This document shows, in pieces, positions 1-9,438 of a DNA stretch of 42,297 nt (positions are counted from its first letter, which is position 1; the number at the start of each line of letters is the position of its first letter). Under the pieces are notes generated by a model. That model did no database searches. It was not told where the DNA came from and saw only the letters and a list, made by a program, of their open reading frames with translations. The position numbers and the translations under genes are program-made. Source of the DNA: an uncultured Pseudomonadota bacterium (GTDB lineage: Bacteria > Pseudomonadota > Gammaproteobacteria > Burkholderiales > Methylophilaceae); assembly GCA_903882525.1 (NCBI GenBank), contig CAIRXI010000116.1, forward strand, positions 1-42,297, given 5' to 3'.

Positions 1-885
1 GAGTCTTATTATCAAGAAACAGGCAGAGCTGGTCGTGATGGTCTACCCGCCAATGCTTGGATGGCTTATGGTTTAGGTGATGTCGTCAGTATGCGCAAAA
101 TGCTTGACTCAGGTGACGCTCCGGAACAGCGTAAGCAGGTGGAACGGCAAAAGCTAGATGCCTTGCTTGGCTTTTGCGAGTCCACTGCCTGTCGCCACCA
201 AACCCTGCTACGCTACTTTGGTGAGCAACACCCAGGTGATTGTGGGCAATGCGATAACTGTTTACAGCCAGTAGATACCTGGGATGCCACGCAGGCGGCA
301 CAAATGGCTTTATCTTGCGTATATCGTACGGGTCAGCGTTTTGGTGTGGTGCATTTGATTGACGTATTATTGGGTAAAGTCACCCCAAGAGTAGCGCAAT
401 TCTCACATCAGGCCTTGAGTACATTTGGAATAGGCAAAGAGTTATCGCAACAGCAATGGAGTAGTGTATTTAGACAATTGGTAGCGGGTGGATTTTTAGA
501 AGCCGATATTGAAGCCTACGGTGGTCTTAAACTCACCACTTTATCGCGTCCAGTGCTACGTAGTGAAACTGAAGTGTGGTTGCGTCGTGATAATGAAGTG
601 GTCAAACGCAAAGTGAGTAAAGTTGGGCGTGGTGCTAATGCTAAAGAGGCATATGTGGCAGTGAGCGAAGATCCATTATGGTATCTGCTCAAAGACAAAC
701 GAACCGAATTGGCGCGTGAGCAAGGTGTGCCACCTTATTTGATTTTCCACGATAGTACTTTGTTGGAATTCCTCAATCGTAGACCGACCAATTTATCTCA
801 AATGGCTAATATCAGTGGAGTCGGTCAAGCTAAGTTGGAGCGTTACGGGGAGGCTTTTTTACAGGTTCTTATAATCGCTAACTAA
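1..885 (+). CDS. recQ: ATP-dependent DNA helicase RecQ, C-terminal part (5' end outside window)
   Basis: The frame is open from base 1 and begins inside helicase motif VI (YYQETGRAGRDG), so the ATPase core lies mostly outside the window. The zinc-binding region follows, with cysteines in CESTACRHQ and CGQCDNC, then a winged-helix domain, then an HRDC domain near the end (FHDSTLLEF). RecQ is a 3'-5' DNA helicase acting in recombination and replication-fork repair. The first ATG seen, at base 61, is internal and not a start. It converges on ppsR, 21 bases away. No terminator hairpin is visible between them. The order of zinc, winged-helix and HRDC domains makes RecQ much more likely than another superfamily-2 helicase. 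Confidence 0.95.
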   Translation, partial: ESYYQETGRAGRDGLPANAWMAYGLGDVVSMRKMLDSGDAPEQRKQVERQKLDALLGFCESTACRHQTLLRYFGEQHPGDCGQCDNCLQPVDTWDATQAAQMALSCVYRTGQRFGVVHLIDVLLGKVTPRVAQFSHQALSTFGIGKELSQQQWSSVFRQLVAGGFLEADIEAYGGLKLTTLSRPVLRSETEVWLRRDNEVVKRKVSKVGRGANAKEAYVAVSEDPLWYLLKDKRTELAREQGVPPYLIFHDSTLLEFLNRRPTNLSQMANISGVGQAKLERYGEAFLQVLIIAN

Positions 886-906
886 ACGAACTCTGTGTAT
901 AAATAG

Positions 907-1713
907 CTAAACGTTATGATTGATTTTCTCTAAAATAATCGCCGATAACTCTTCAATAGAGCGGCTAGTCGAGTCTGCCCAAGTAATACCAGAGTTCAGC
1001 ATTAGATTTTCTGCAGTAGTAATTTCTTTGCGACAATTGTCTAAAGATGCATATACGCTATTCGGTCTGCGCTCACTGCGAACAGAGTGAAGGCGCTCGG
1101 GTTTGATAGTTAGGCCGAATATTTTATCTAGGTGTTTGTGCAAAATCGCAGGCAAAGTACCGCGTTCAAAGTCTTCTGGAATCAGCGGATAATTAGCTGC
1201 TTTAATCCCAAACTGCATGGCTAGATAAATGCTGGTAGGGGTTTTTCCGCATCGCGAAACACCAATTAGGATGACTTGCGCCTCTTCAAAGCCGGAGTTC
1301 GTCATGCCGTCATCATGGTTCAACGTGTAATTAATCGCTTCCATGCGGTCGTGGTAGCTACTACGGGTAATGCTATGCGCAATACCTGATCCGGTCAGAG
1401 GCATTTGATCTAGCTCTTCACCTAATGGATCTATAAAAGTTGAGAATAGATCAATAAAGTAGGCATTGGATTGTTTAAGCGCATTACGCAGAGCAATATC
1501 ACCCAATGACATGATTACCACTGGACGACCACCGTCTTGCTTGGTGACCTGCAGGATTTCCCCCTGTGCATGCTGAATTTTTAACAGCGTGTCAGTAAAA
1601 GGCAACCTTACCTGAGTAAAGTGTGTCCGTGGAAAATGCTCTAGTAACTTACCCAAGGCGCCGGCGGTAATGCCGGTACTGTCAGAAATAAAGAAAACGG
1701 TGCGATTTAGCAT
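907..1713 (-). CDS. ppsR: PEP synthase regulatory protein (bifunctional kinase/pyrophosphorylase)
   Basis: This 268-residue protein is the full length of the DUF299/PpsR family. It starts with the family's N-terminal block (FFISDSTGITAGALG) and has a P-loop GVSRCGKT at about residues 151-158. Family members switch PEP synthase off by ADP-dependent phosphorylation of a threonine next to the catalytic histidine. They switch it on again by phosphate-dependent removal of that group. It lies 8 bases downstream of ppsA on the same strand, so enzyme and regulator are probably cotranscribed. This allows rapid control of gluconeogenic flux from pyruvate to PEP. Nothing unusual was seen. Confidence 0.95.
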   Translation of the reverse strand: MLNRTVFFISDSTGITAGALGKLLEHFPRTHFTQVRLPFTDTLLKIQHAQGEILQVTKQDGGRPVVIMSLGDIALRNALKQSNAYFIDLFSTFIDPLGEELDQMPLTGSGIAHSITRSSYHDRMEAINYTLNHDDGMTNSGFEEAQVILIGVSRCGKTPTSIYLAMQFGIKAANYPLIPEDFERGTLPAILHKHLDKIFGLTIKPERLHSVRSERRPNSVYASLDNCRKEITTAENLMLNSGITWADSTSRSIEELSAIILEKINHNV

Positions 1714-1721
1714 CTTTTCTA

Positions 1722-4094
1722 TTATTTCTTAGTGAGTCTTTGCCATGTAGACACCACAGTATCAGGGTTTAATGACATTGATTGTATGCCTTCAGAGACT
1801 AACCATTCAGCGAAGTCTGGATGGTCGGATGGACCCTGGCCGCAGATGCCTACGTACTTACCTAAGCGATTGCAGGTGTTAATTGCCATTTTAATCAAGG
1901 CTTTCACTGCATCGTTACGCTCATCAAAACCGTCAGCCAATATGCCTGAATCGCGATCCATACCCAATGTTAATTGGGTTAGGTCATTTGATCCGATAGA
2001 GAACCCATCAAAGTAGGCTAAGAACTCTTCTGCCAATAAGGCATTGGATGGAATTTCACACATCATAATTAAACGCAGACCATTTTCACCGCGTTTTAGG
2101 CCGTTAGCAGCCATGATTTCTGTGACCGCTTTGGCTTCAGCCAGCGTGCGCACAAATGGAATCATCAATTCGACGTTCACCAAACCCATTTCATCACGTA
2201 CTTTTTTCATGGCAGTACATTCCATCGCAAAGCACTCTTTAAAGTCTTCAGCCATGTAACGCGCAGCACCACGGAAACCTATCATTGGATTTTCTTCATC
2301 TGGCTCGTAAATCTCACCACCGACCAGCTTTTTGTACTCATTCGATTTAAAGTCTGACGTTCTCACAATGACTGGTTTTGGATAGAACGCTGCAGCAATG
2401 GTTGCTACGCCTTCAGCCACTTTGTCAATATAGAACTGTTTCGGACTAGCATACCCACGTGCGCGATTTTTAATGGTTTTTTGAATACTCGCAGGCATGG
2501 CATCCACATTTAATATGGCTTTCGGGTGTATTCCCACCATATTGTTAATTACAAACTCTAAACGGGCTAAACCTACGCCATCATTCGGGGTTTTAGCAAA
2601 ACCAAATGCCATATCCGGATTACCCACGTTCATCATAATTTTGCATGGTGCAGGGGCAAGGGTCGCTGTGGCTTGGGTGCTCACTTCGAAATCAAGTGCG
2701 CCGTGGTAAACAAAACCAGATTCACCTTCAGCACAAGATACTGTGACGATTTCGCCTTCACGCAAAATGTCGGTGGCATTCACTGAACCAACGATGGCAG
2801 GAATGCCAAGTTCGCGCGCAATAATGGCTGCATGGCAAGTACGGCCACCACGGTTAGTCACCAATGCACTAGCACGCTTCATGACTGGTTCCCAGTTTGG
2901 GTCAGTCATGTCAGCGACTAACACATCACCAGGTTGTACTAAATGCATATCTGCTGGATCAAGCACGATACGCACAGGACCCACGCCTATTTTTTGTGTT
3001 ACTGCGCGACCAACAACCAAAGGTGTCGCTGCATGTTTATTGAGTTTAAAAGTTTCAGTCACGTTGTTGGCTGACTCTTGTGACTTTACTGTTTCTGGGC
3101 GTGCTTGCAAGATATATAACTTATTATCTATGCCGTTTTTCCCCCACTCAATATCCATAGGGCAGCCGTAGTGCGCCTCAATGGTCATGGCGTAACGAGC
3201 TAACTCTAAGATATCTTCATTCGAAAGTGAATAGCGATCACTATCAGCGGCATCCACTTCAACCGTGTGCGTACTTTTCCCAGCGCGCGTTGCGTCTGAA
3301 AATATCATTTTAATCAGTTTAGAACCCATCGTGCGGCGCACAATCGCTGGTTTTCCTAAGGCTAACAGTGGTTTGTGAACGTAGAATTCATCTGGGTTAA
3401 CCGCCCCTTGCACTACGGTTTCACCTAGGCCGTATGATGAAGTAATAAATACGACATCTTTAAAGCCGGACTCAGTATCTATGGTAAACATCACGCCGGC
3501 ACAGCCGATATCACTACGCACCATTTGCTGGATACCAGCAGATAATGCTACGTCTGCATGGACGAAACCTTTGTGTACGCGGTAAGAAATAGCACGGTCA
3601 TTATATAAAGAAGCGAATACTTCTTTAATCGCATGCAAGATGTTGTCTAAACCGTGAATATTGAGGAAAGATTCCTGTTGCCCAGCAAATGAAGCGTCAG
3701 GCAGGTCTTCTGCCGTGGCCGATGAACGTACCGCAAACGTAGCGCCATTGCCAGATTTTGCAATCAGCATTTCATAGTGTTCAGCTATGGCTTTATCAAG
3801 CGCTGCCGGAAAAGGTGCAGCCATAATCCAATCGCGCACTTGTTTGCCGCAAATTGCCAGCGCCTGCGTGTCATCTACATCGAGTTTGTCTAACTCAGCA
3901 TTAATTTTTGCATCTAAACCATTTTGTGCTAAAAACTCTCGATAAGCGTCAGCTGTGGTCGCAAAGCCTGTTGGTACGCGGACACCCTTGGCCGACAGCT
4001 GAGAAATCATCTCACCCAAAGAAGCATTTTTACCGCCGACTGATGGCACATCTACATTACGTAAATTTTCAAATGGAATAACGTGGGCTGACAT
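1722..4094 (-). CDS. ppsA: Phosphoenolpyruvate synthase
   Basis: This 790-residue protein has the normal PEP synthase length. The N-terminal ATP-binding domain begins [11 protein letters not shown] and contains [21 protein letters not shown]. The swivelling phosphohistidine domain has [15 protein letters not shown] with the catalytic histidine at residue 421. The C-terminal PEP/pyruvate barrel ends with [19 protein letters not shown]. The enzyme converts pyruvate plus ATP to PEP, AMP and phosphate. In a RuMP methylotroph it feeds gluconeogenesis and anaplerosis. The ATG at 4094 is preceded by a good AAGGAA ribosome site. A TTAACG/CGTTAA inverted repeat (4140-4158) lies 46-64 bases upstream. 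ppsR follows in the same direction. Confidence 0.97.
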   Translation of the reverse strand: MSAHVIPFENLRNVDVPSVGGKNASLGEMISQLSAKGVRVPTGFATTADAYREFLAQNGLDAKINAELDKLDVDDTQALAICGKQVRDWIMAAPFPAALDKAIAEHYEMLIAKSGNGATFAVRSSATAEDLPDASFAGQQESFLNIHGLDNILHAIKEVFASLYNDRAISYRVHKGFVHADVALSAGIQQMVRSDIGCAGVMFTIDTESGFKDVVFITSSYGLGETVVQGAVNPDEFYVHKPLLALGKPAIVRRTMGSKLIKMIFSDATRAGKSTHTVEVDAADSDRYSLSNEDILELARYAMTIEAHYGCPMDIEWGKNGIDNKLYILQARPETVKSQESANNVTETFKLNKHAATPLVVGRAVTQKIGVGPVRIVLDPADMHLVQPGDVLVADMTDPNWEPVMKRASALVTNRGGRTCHAAIIARELGIPAIVGSVNATDILREGEIVTVSCAEGESGFVYHGALDFEVSTQATATLAPAPCKIMMNVGNPDMAFGFAKTPNDGVGLARLEFVINNMVGIHPKAILNVDAMPASIQKTIKNRARGYASPKQFYIDKVAEGVATIAAAFYPKPVIVRTSDFKSNEYKKLVGGEIYEPDEENPMIGFRGAARYMAEDFKECFAMECTAMKKVRDEMGLVNVELMIPFVRTLAEAKAVTEIMAANGLKRGENGLRLIMMCEIPSNALLAEEFLAYFDGFSIGSNDLTQLTLGMDRDSGILADGFDERNDAVKALIKMAINTCNRLGKYVGICGQGPSDHPDFAEWLVSEGIQSMSLNPDTVVSTWQRLTKK

Positions 4095-4139
4095 GATAGT
4101 TCCTTGATCTTGATAATCGAGTGATTGAATTTCAACTTT

Positions 4140-4158
4140 TTAACGCAAATTTCGTTAA
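4140..4158. promoter_or_regulatory. Inverted repeat TTAACG-N7-CGTTAA upstream of ppsA
   Basis: Perfect 6-base arms are separated by 7 bases, 46-64 bases before the ppsA ATG. The position suits an operator or leader element for ppsA. No regulator can be named from the sequence. Confidence 0.35.
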
Positions 4159-4332
4159 CACGCATGGTTGTTTTGCTGGGAGCTTTACTTCATTGCGTGT
4201 GACTAGGCTGGTTAATTTTTTGAGTTATTATTTGTAATAAGTTATTTTGCCTAAATATAAGTCTATTGTCACCTTAAAAACTGTAGTTTTCGATAAAAAT
4301 GTTGTTAGTTTCTCGCCTTAAGCATGAATAGA

Positions 4333-4352
4333 TTTCATACTTACATATGAAA
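4333..4352. promoter_or_regulatory. Inverted repeat TTTCATA-N6-TATGAAA upstream of the H4MPT operon
   Basis: Two perfect 7-base arms surround a 6-base spacer, about 80 bases before the first gene of the coenzyme operon. The 20-base span is the size of a typical dimeric repressor or activator site. No family can be assigned. Confidence 0.35.
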
Positions 4353-4433
4353 AGATAAGTCGGTCAGCTAGAATAAGCACGATTAAGTCAGAACCATTGC
4401 AAGAAGCCCTTTTCCATTTTTAACGATGAGCCC

Positions 4434-5489
4434 ATGTTAAACCCTGAGTTAACCCCCACAAAAGGTTGTGCTGAAACAGTCATACAAACGACTAAGATTT
4501 CTGTGTGTACCTCAGCGCGATTACATATGGGGTTTTTTGACTTGAACGGCGGGTTAGGGCGGAAGTTTGGTGGTATTGGACTTGCGCTAGATGCGCCGCA
4601 ACTAGCATTAATCGCCAGTGCTAGTGAAACATCAGCACCATTATTGATTACAGCGTTAGGTGATGCTAACGCGTCCGTTGTTGCTAAGGCTACAAAGATT
4701 GCCAGTCAAATGATGACGCAATTGAAAATTAAAGGCCATTTGCACTTACATGTTGAGCAACACATTGCTGAGCACGCGGGCTTAGGTTCTGGCACACAAT
4801 TGGCTTTAGCCATTGGGAGTGCTATTAGTCATCTTTATCATCTCAACTTAACCACCTTGCAAATTGCACAACTGACTGGTCGTGGCGCACGCTCTGGTAT
4901 CGGCATTGCTGCTTTTAACGATGGTGGCGTTCTAGTCGATGGTGGGCGTGCTGTGGACGCGACGATAACTTCTAAGTTACCACCCTTACTGGCTCGCTAT
5001 GATTTTCCTGACGCATGGCGAGTTTTATTGATTTTAGATAGCAGTTTTCCGGGTATTCATGGTGAAGAGGAGCGCTCGGCTTTTAATCAGTTGCCAGAAT
5101 TTTCTGCAAACTTGGCTGCACATTTGTGTCGGCACGTATTGATGCAAGCGATGCCAGCTTTAGTCGAGCAGGATTTAACCGCATTTGGTCATAGTATTCA
5201 AGAATTACAAATGCATGTGGGTGATTATTTTTCACCTGTGCAAGGCGGCCGCTATGCCAGCCCGTTGGTAGCAAATGTACTTCAGCATTTACATCACATG
5301 GGTGTTGCCTGTTTTGGGCAAAGCTCATGGGGTCCAACCGGTTTTGCGGTTTTTGAAACCGATGAGGCAGCTCAAGCACACTTACAGCAACTCCAATCTA
5401 AATTTAGTGATTCAGCCCTAAGTTGGATGGTCTGCGGTGGGCGTAATCATTCGGCAATAATCAAATCTTTACCTTTGAAAGAAGCTTAA
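4434..5489 (+). CDS. Beta-ribofuranosylaminobenzene 5'-phosphate (beta-RFAP) synthase
   Basis: This protein of 351 residues has the GHMP-kinase-like fold of beta-RFAP synthase. Key segments are SARLHMGFFDLNGGLGRKFG, the glycine-rich loop AGLGSGTQLALAIG and TGRGARSGIGIAAFNDGG. The enzyme condenses p-aminobenzoate with PRPP, releasing CO2 and pyrophosphate, and is the committed step of methanopterin synthesis. It corresponds to MptG of methanogens and to the gene called orf4 in methylotroph H4MPT islands. It is first in a plus-strand operon, with mtdB starting 5 bases after its stop. The residues before VCTSARLHMG look dispensable, so the exact start is less certain than the identity. pabB, which helps make the aminobenzoate substrate, is encoded about 10 kb downstream. 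Confidence 0.93.
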   Translation: MLNPELTPTKGCAETVIQTTKISVCTSARLHMGFFDLNGGLGRKFGGIGLALDAPQLALIASASETSAPLLITALGDANASVVAKATKIASQMMTQLKIKGHLHLHVEQHIAEHAGLGSGTQLALAIGSAISHLYHLNLTTLQIAQLTGRGARSGIGIAAFNDGGVLVDGGRAVDATITSKLPPLLARYDFPDAWRVLLILDSSFPGIHGEEERSAFNQLPEFSANLAAHLCRHVLMQAMPALVEQDLTAFGHSIQELQMHVGDYFSPVQGGRYASPLVANVLQHLHHMGVACFGQSSWGPTGFAVFETDEAAQAHLQQLQSKFSDSALSWMVCGGRNHSAIIKSLPLKEA

Positions 5490-5494
5490 ATTTT

Positions 5495-6394
5495 ATGGAA
5501 AAAGTTAGTATTTTGCACTTAATTACCGCGTCCAAAAATGCTAGTCCATTTGATGTGAATATGGGGTATGACGCAGGTTTTGATAAGGTAGTGTCGTACA
5601 CCAATGTGGCCCTAGATGAAGTGGTTGGGCTTACGCAGGACGCAATTTTTTCACGCAGCCCTTCTGGCATCAAGCGCGAGGGGATATTTATTGGTGGGCG
5701 CGATATTGATCTGGCGATGCAGATGTTGAATTTAAGTAAAGGCGTAATGTTTAGCCCATTTACTTGTTCCGTATTTGCCGATCCATCGGGTGCGTTTACT
5801 ACGGCGGCGGCAATGGTGGCTAAGGTTGAATTTCATCTTCATAAACACTTTGGATTAGATCTTAGTGGAAAAACCTTGAGCGTCTTTGGTGCCAACGGCC
5901 CCGTGGGTAGTTGCGCTGCCATTATTGCTGCGCTACAAGGCGCAACTGTTCAATTAGTAGCGCATCGAGCAATAGCTGAGCTTGAACAAAAAGTCTTGGC
6001 TTGGAATACGCAGTTTCAAATTAACCTGCAAGTCGTGGATGGAAGCTCAGAACCAGCAAAAAAACAGGTGCTGGAATCTACAGAGATTGCGCTATGCGCG
6101 GCTGCGGCTGGTGTACAGGTGCTAAGCGTAAATCATTTATCGGTAGCCAAACAATTAAAAATTGTGGCCGACGTTAATGCCGTGGCGCCATTAGGTGTCG
6201 CTGGGATATTGGTCAGTGCAGATGGCGTAAAGATTGAAGCAAGTGTGGCTTACGGCATAGGCGCTATGGCCATAGGCTCGCTTAAATATATAACGCAACA
6301 ACAATTGCTCCAGCAAATGTTAAGCGCAGATAAGCCACAGATGTTTGAATTTATGGCAGCTTTTAAATTGGCGACCGCATTATTAAACCATTAA
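5495..6394 (+). CDS. mtdB: NAD(P)-dependent methylene-tetrahydromethanopterin dehydrogenase
   Basis: This protein of 299 residues begins with ILHLITASKNASPFDVNMGYDAGFD-type residues characteristic of the Mtd family. Its Rossmann nucleotide-binding loop is FGANGPVGSCAA at about residue 130. It oxidises methylene-H4MPT to methenyl-H4MPT in the cytoplasm, using NAD or NADP. This is the step before Mch, encoded two genes later. Its place between beta-RFAP synthase and an ATP-grasp gene matches the mtdB neighbourhood described in other methylotrophs. This favours MtdB over the paralogous, NADP-specific MtdA. Cofactor preference cannot be read from the sequence alone. Its end overlaps the probable start of the next gene. 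Confidence 0.94.
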   Translation: MEKVSILHLITASKNASPFDVNMGYDAGFDKVVSYTNVALDEVVGLTQDAIFSRSPSGIKREGIFIGGRDIDLAMQMLNLSKGVMFSPFTCSVFADPSGAFTTAAAMVAKVEFHLHKHFGLDLSGKTLSVFGANGPVGSCAAIIAALQGATVQLVAHRAIAELEQKVLAWNTQFQINLQVVDGSSEPAKKQVLESTEIALCAAAAGVQVLSVNHLSVAKQLKIVADVNAVAPLGVAGILVSADGVKIEASVAYGIGAMAIGSLKYITQQQLLQQMLSADKPQMFEFMAAFKLATALLNH

Positions 6395-6408
6395 TTCTAG
6401 TCATTGCA

Positions 6409-7518
6409 TTGTCGGCACGGCCTTTTGTAGAGGCGGCCCAGCGTGCCGGTTATCGTGTTACTGCAATTGATGCTTATGCAGATGCGGAAACTTTGGCCTT
6501 AGCTGAACTTTCCGTAGCTGTGGCTTGCGATCAGCAGGGGTTTAATGCAAAAGCACTATTGACTGCTATCAATGGCTTGGATGCTAGTCAGTATTTAGGA
6601 TTTGTTTACGGCAGTGGTTTAGAGGCGCAACCAGAACTACTCCAAAAAATCTCTACTAAGATACCTTTACTCGGGAACACTGCCGCTACAGTAGCTAAGA
6701 TCAAAACAGCTTTTAGTTTCTTTGCCAGCTTACAGCAACTTAACATTCCTTTTCCTAACGTTGTTGAGTGCCTTCCTGAAGCGCCTAAACAGCGTTACTT
6801 GAAAAAATTTGCTGCAGGTAACGGTGGTACCCATATCAGTTGGGTTAAAAAAGCCAGCCAATCGTTAGGGTCAAACTGTTATTACCAAGAGCATATCAGC
6901 GGATGCTCTGTATCATTATTGTTTTTGGCAGACGGCAATTCAGTCGAAGTTGTTGGTTTTAATGAGCAGTGGTTGTCTCCTAGTGTAGCCATGCCATTTC
7001 GTTATGGCGGTGCGGTAAGTCAGCTTCACTTAGCCACTGACATCCAACAGCAACTTATTTCATCAGCCCAGAAAATAACGTTGACGTATGGTTTACTCGG
7101 TTTAAATAGTCTGGATGCCATTGTTTCTGAAGACATTGTCTATATACTTGAAATTAATCCAAGATTAAGTGCCACGGTTGGTTTGTATGCTGAATTCAAT
7201 CTTTTGCAGCGGCATATATTAGCTTGTTTAGGGCAGTCGACAAGCGTTGCGATGAGCGTTAAAGAGGCCTCGGCTCATGCTATCGTCTACGCGCCTGCTG
7301 AGTTGATAATTACTAAGGGCTTGGCATGGCCCGATTGGGTTGTTGATATCCCTGATATAACAAATAAAAATGCAGTAATTAAAGAGGGTGACCCAGTTTG
7401 TTCGGTTGTCTCACAGTCCGCAGATGCAGAAAGTGCCAAGCAACTTGTTCAAACTCGCGTTAAACTGATACAGCAGTTATTAGAAGCTCATAGAGGAACC
7501 CATGTCCAACAACGCTGA
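6409..7518 (+). CDS. ATP-grasp ligase of the OrfY/MyfA type (methylofuran glutamate ligase)
   Basis: This ATP-grasp protein has a C-terminal metal/ATP-binding block, YILEINPRLSATVGLYAEF. Its position between mtdB and mch matches orfY of methylotroph H4MPT islands. OrfY was renamed MyfA in Methylorubrum extorquens because the mutant accumulates methylofuran with too few glutamates. The coordinates given start at a TTG. That start would cut the first beta strand, because the frame continues upstream as LILVIALSARPFVEAA. No ATG, GTG or TTG exists between the in-frame stop at 6364 and the TTG at 6409. The likely true start is therefore an ATT at 6382, overlapping the end of mtdB by 13 bases. mch overlaps its 3' end by 17 bases. 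Family placement is sure; the glutamate-ligase role is inferred from synteny. Confidence 0.82.
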   Translation: MSARPFVEAAQRAGYRVTAIDAYADAETLALAELSVAVACDQQGFNAKALLTAINGLDASQYLGFVYGSGLEAQPELLQKISTKIPLLGNTAATVAKIKTAFSFFASLQQLNIPFPNVVECLPEAPKQRYLKKFAAGNGGTHISWVKKASQSLGSNCYYQEHISGCSVSLLFLADGNSVEVVGFNEQWLSPSVAMPFRYGGAVSQLHLATDIQQQLISSAQKITLTYGLLGLNSLDAIVSEDIVYILEINPRLSATVGLYAEFNLLQRHILACLGQSTSVAMSVKEASAHAIVYAPAELIITKGLAWPDWVVDIPDITNKNAVIKEGDPVCSVVSQSADAESAKQLVQTRVKLIQQLLEAHRGTHVQQR

Positions 7519-8518
7519 TATTGCATCAACCCTAGTGCTAACGCCAGCTCATTTAAGTGTCAATCAGCTCAGTGCGCCTTTGGTACGCCATTTGGTGCAA
7601 CAGGCTGAGGTGTTGCAGGTGGGGGTGTCACAGCATGAATCAGGCTGCACTATGATTGATGCCGGAATTGTACATTTGGGCAGTGTGGAGGCCGGGCGGT
7701 TGATTGCTGAAATTTGCATGGGAGGGCTTGGTGATGTGCGTACGCTCCCTAAGCATAACTTTGCCGACCATCAATTCAACTTCATCAATGCAGGGAGTAT
7801 TAGTGTCAGCTCTAAAAACCCTGTACTGGCTTGTTTAGCCAGTCAATATGCCGGCTGGGCATTAAGTCATGAAAAGTTCTTTGCCTTAGGTTCAGGCCCA
7901 GCGCGCGCTTTGGCCCAGCGTGAAGATTTGTTTCAGGAGTTGCAATACCTTGATGCGGCACCTAGCACCTGTATTGTGTTGGAAACTGGGAAAATTCCGC
8001 CACCAGAGGTGATAGAGAAAGTACTTCGGGACACACAAGTCACACCTGAAAATTTAACGATTATTTTAACGCCCACTACTAGTATTGCCGGTGTGGTGCA
8101 AATTGTGGGACGCGTACTGGAAGTGGCGCTTCATAAAGCACACGCGCTACATTTTCCATTAGGGCAGATTGTTAGCGGCACAGGTGTAGCGATTATTCCG
8201 CCAGTATCAACTGACTTTATGTCGGCGATGGGTCGCACCAACGATGCCATCTTGTTTGGTGGGCATGTGCATCTGCAGGTGACCGGTAGCGATGAGGCCG
8301 CAGCAGAATTAGCCAAGAATTTACCTAGTTGCGCCTCTAAAGATTACGGTAAGCCGTTTGCAGAAATATTTAAATCCTACAACATGGACTTTTACTTAAT
8401 TGACCCATTGTTATTTTCACCTGCCAAGGTGACGATAATCAATTTAGACACTGGTCATGTATTTGAGGGTGGACAGTTAAACGCTGAGTTGATCGCGCTG
8501 TCATTTTCTAAGTCTTAA
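7502..8518 (+). CDS. mch: Methenyl-tetrahydromethanopterin cyclohydrolase
   Basis: This protein of 338 residues matches Mch throughout, including IDAGIVHLGSVEAGRLIAEIC, PVLACLASQYAGWAL, GSGPARAL and GRTNDAILFGGHVHL. It hydrolyses methenyl-H4MPT to N5-formyl-H4MPT in the cytoplasm, directly after MtdB in formaldehyde oxidation. The formyl group is then passed to methylofuran by the Fhc complex, whose genes are not in this window. The ATG at 7502 has an AGAGGAA ribosome site and lies inside the end of OrfY, which suggests translational coupling. The next gene starts 26 bases after its stop. Confidence 0.96.
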   Translation: MSNNADIASTLVLTPAHLSVNQLSAPLVRHLVQQAEVLQVGVSQHESGCTMIDAGIVHLGSVEAGRLIAEICMGGLGDVRTLPKHNFADHQFNFINAGSISVSSKNPVLACLASQYAGWALSHEKFFALGSGPARALAQREDLFQELQYLDAAPSTCIVLETGKIPPPEVIEKVLRDTQVTPENLTIILTPTTSIAGVVQIVGRVLEVALHKAHALHFPLGQIVSGTGVAIIPPVSTDFMSAMGRTNDAILFGGHVHLQVTGSDEAAAELAKNLPSCASKDYGKPFAEIFKSYNMDFYLIDPLLFSPAKVTIINLDTGHVFEGGQLNAELIALSFSKS

Positions 8519-8544
8519 ATGTTAATTGATATCAACGTGGCATT

Positions 8545-9438
8545 TTGAGAGTTCCTATATTCACAGATGATGCTGGCTGGCATGGTGAGCAGTTAAAGCT
8601 AGCTTTTGCCGAACGAGGTGTTGAAGCGATATTTGTTTCTTTGCAGAGCTGTAGCCTAGATATGTCGGGCACTCAGGCTGTAGTTGAGATACCGGGATTT
8701 GAATATGGGCAATTACCTAAAGCCGTTTTTGTTCGCGGCATCGCCGGAGGCACTTTGCAGCAGGTGATTACACGCCTAAATATTCTGCATATACTTAGTA
8801 TGCTCGGTGTGCGAATTTACAATGACGTAAAGGCGATTGAGCGCACAGTAGATAAAACCATGACAAGCTTTTTGTTGCTTCATCATGGCGTGTCTACACC
8901 AGCAACGTGGGTATGTGAATCTAGGGCGCAGTTAGCGCAGATAAGGCTCAAGACTGAAAAAAGTAAGCAACAGTTGGTGCTTAAACCATTATTCGGTTCG
9001 CAAGGGCAGGGTGTCCGTAAGCTGTTGGCGGATGACGCTACGCCGGTGCCAATGCAGCAGTTCGTTGACGGTGTTTATTATCTGCAACAGTTAATCCACT
9101 CTGCCGAGGCGCCGCATGATTATCGAGTGTTTGTGATTGCAGGCCAGATCGTTGCTACGATGAAACGTGTCGGCCATGACTGGGTGAATAATGTGGCCGC
9201 AGGCGCTCGCTGCGAAGCTATAGAACCCAATGCAATCCTAAATCAGCTTGCCTTACAAGCTGCCAATGCACTCGAGATAGATTACTGTGGCGTGGATATT
9301 ATTCAGGCGGTAGGTGGTGAGTATTTGGTGTTGGAAGTAAATAGCATCCCCGCATGGAAGGGCTTGCAAAGCGTGACAGACGTCAATATAGCCAAGCTTT
9401 TAGTAGATGATTTTATGAGTAAGGTGAATACTAATTGA
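8545..9438 (+). CDS. RimK-like ATP-grasp ligase of the Orf5/MyfB type (methylofuran polyglutamate ligase)
   Basis: This protein of 297 residues has a RimK-type ATP-grasp fold. It shows VLKPLFGSQGQGVRKL in the ATP-binding half, DYRVFVIAGQIVATMKR in the middle and YLVLEVNSIPAWKGLQSVT at the catalytic end. Directly after mch, it occupies the orf5 position. Orf5 (MyfB) of Methylorubrum extorquens adds the long polyglutamate chain of methylofuran, so the same role is likely here. The start is the TTG at 8545 or the ATT just before it; no ATG fits and the ribosome site is weak. The gene overlaps orf7 through TGATG. Related RimK enzymes also modify methanopterin in archaea, so the substrate remains inferred. 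Confidence 0.82.
   Translation: MRVPIFTDDAGWHGEQLKLAFAERGVEAIFVSLQSCSLDMSGTQAVVEIPGFEYGQLPKAVFVRGIAGGTLQQVITRLNILHILSMLGVRIYNDVKAIERTVDKTMTSFLLLHHGVSTPATWVCESRAQLAQIRLKTEKSKQQLVLKPLFGSQGQGVRKLLADDATPVPMQQFVDGVYYLQQLIHSAEAPHDYRVFVIAGQIVATMKRVGHDWVNNVAAGARCEAIEPNAILNQLALQAANALEIDYCGVDIIQAVGGEYLVLEVNSIPAWKGLQSVTDVNIAKLLVDDFMSKVNTN

Larger units (their letters stand above)
4095..4433. other. Divergent control region between ppsA and the H4MPT operon
   Basis: This 339-base AT-rich gap has no convincing ORF and separates two divergent operons, so both promoters should lie here. It holds two inverted repeats (4140-4158 and 4333-4352). I could not fix sigma-70 boxes with confidence. Confidence 0.6.

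Noticed and set aside
2743-3171. Plus-strand open frame of 142 codons inside ppsA
   Set aside because: It is a shadow of the strongly conserved ppsA phosphohistidine domain and has no recognisable fold or ribosome site.
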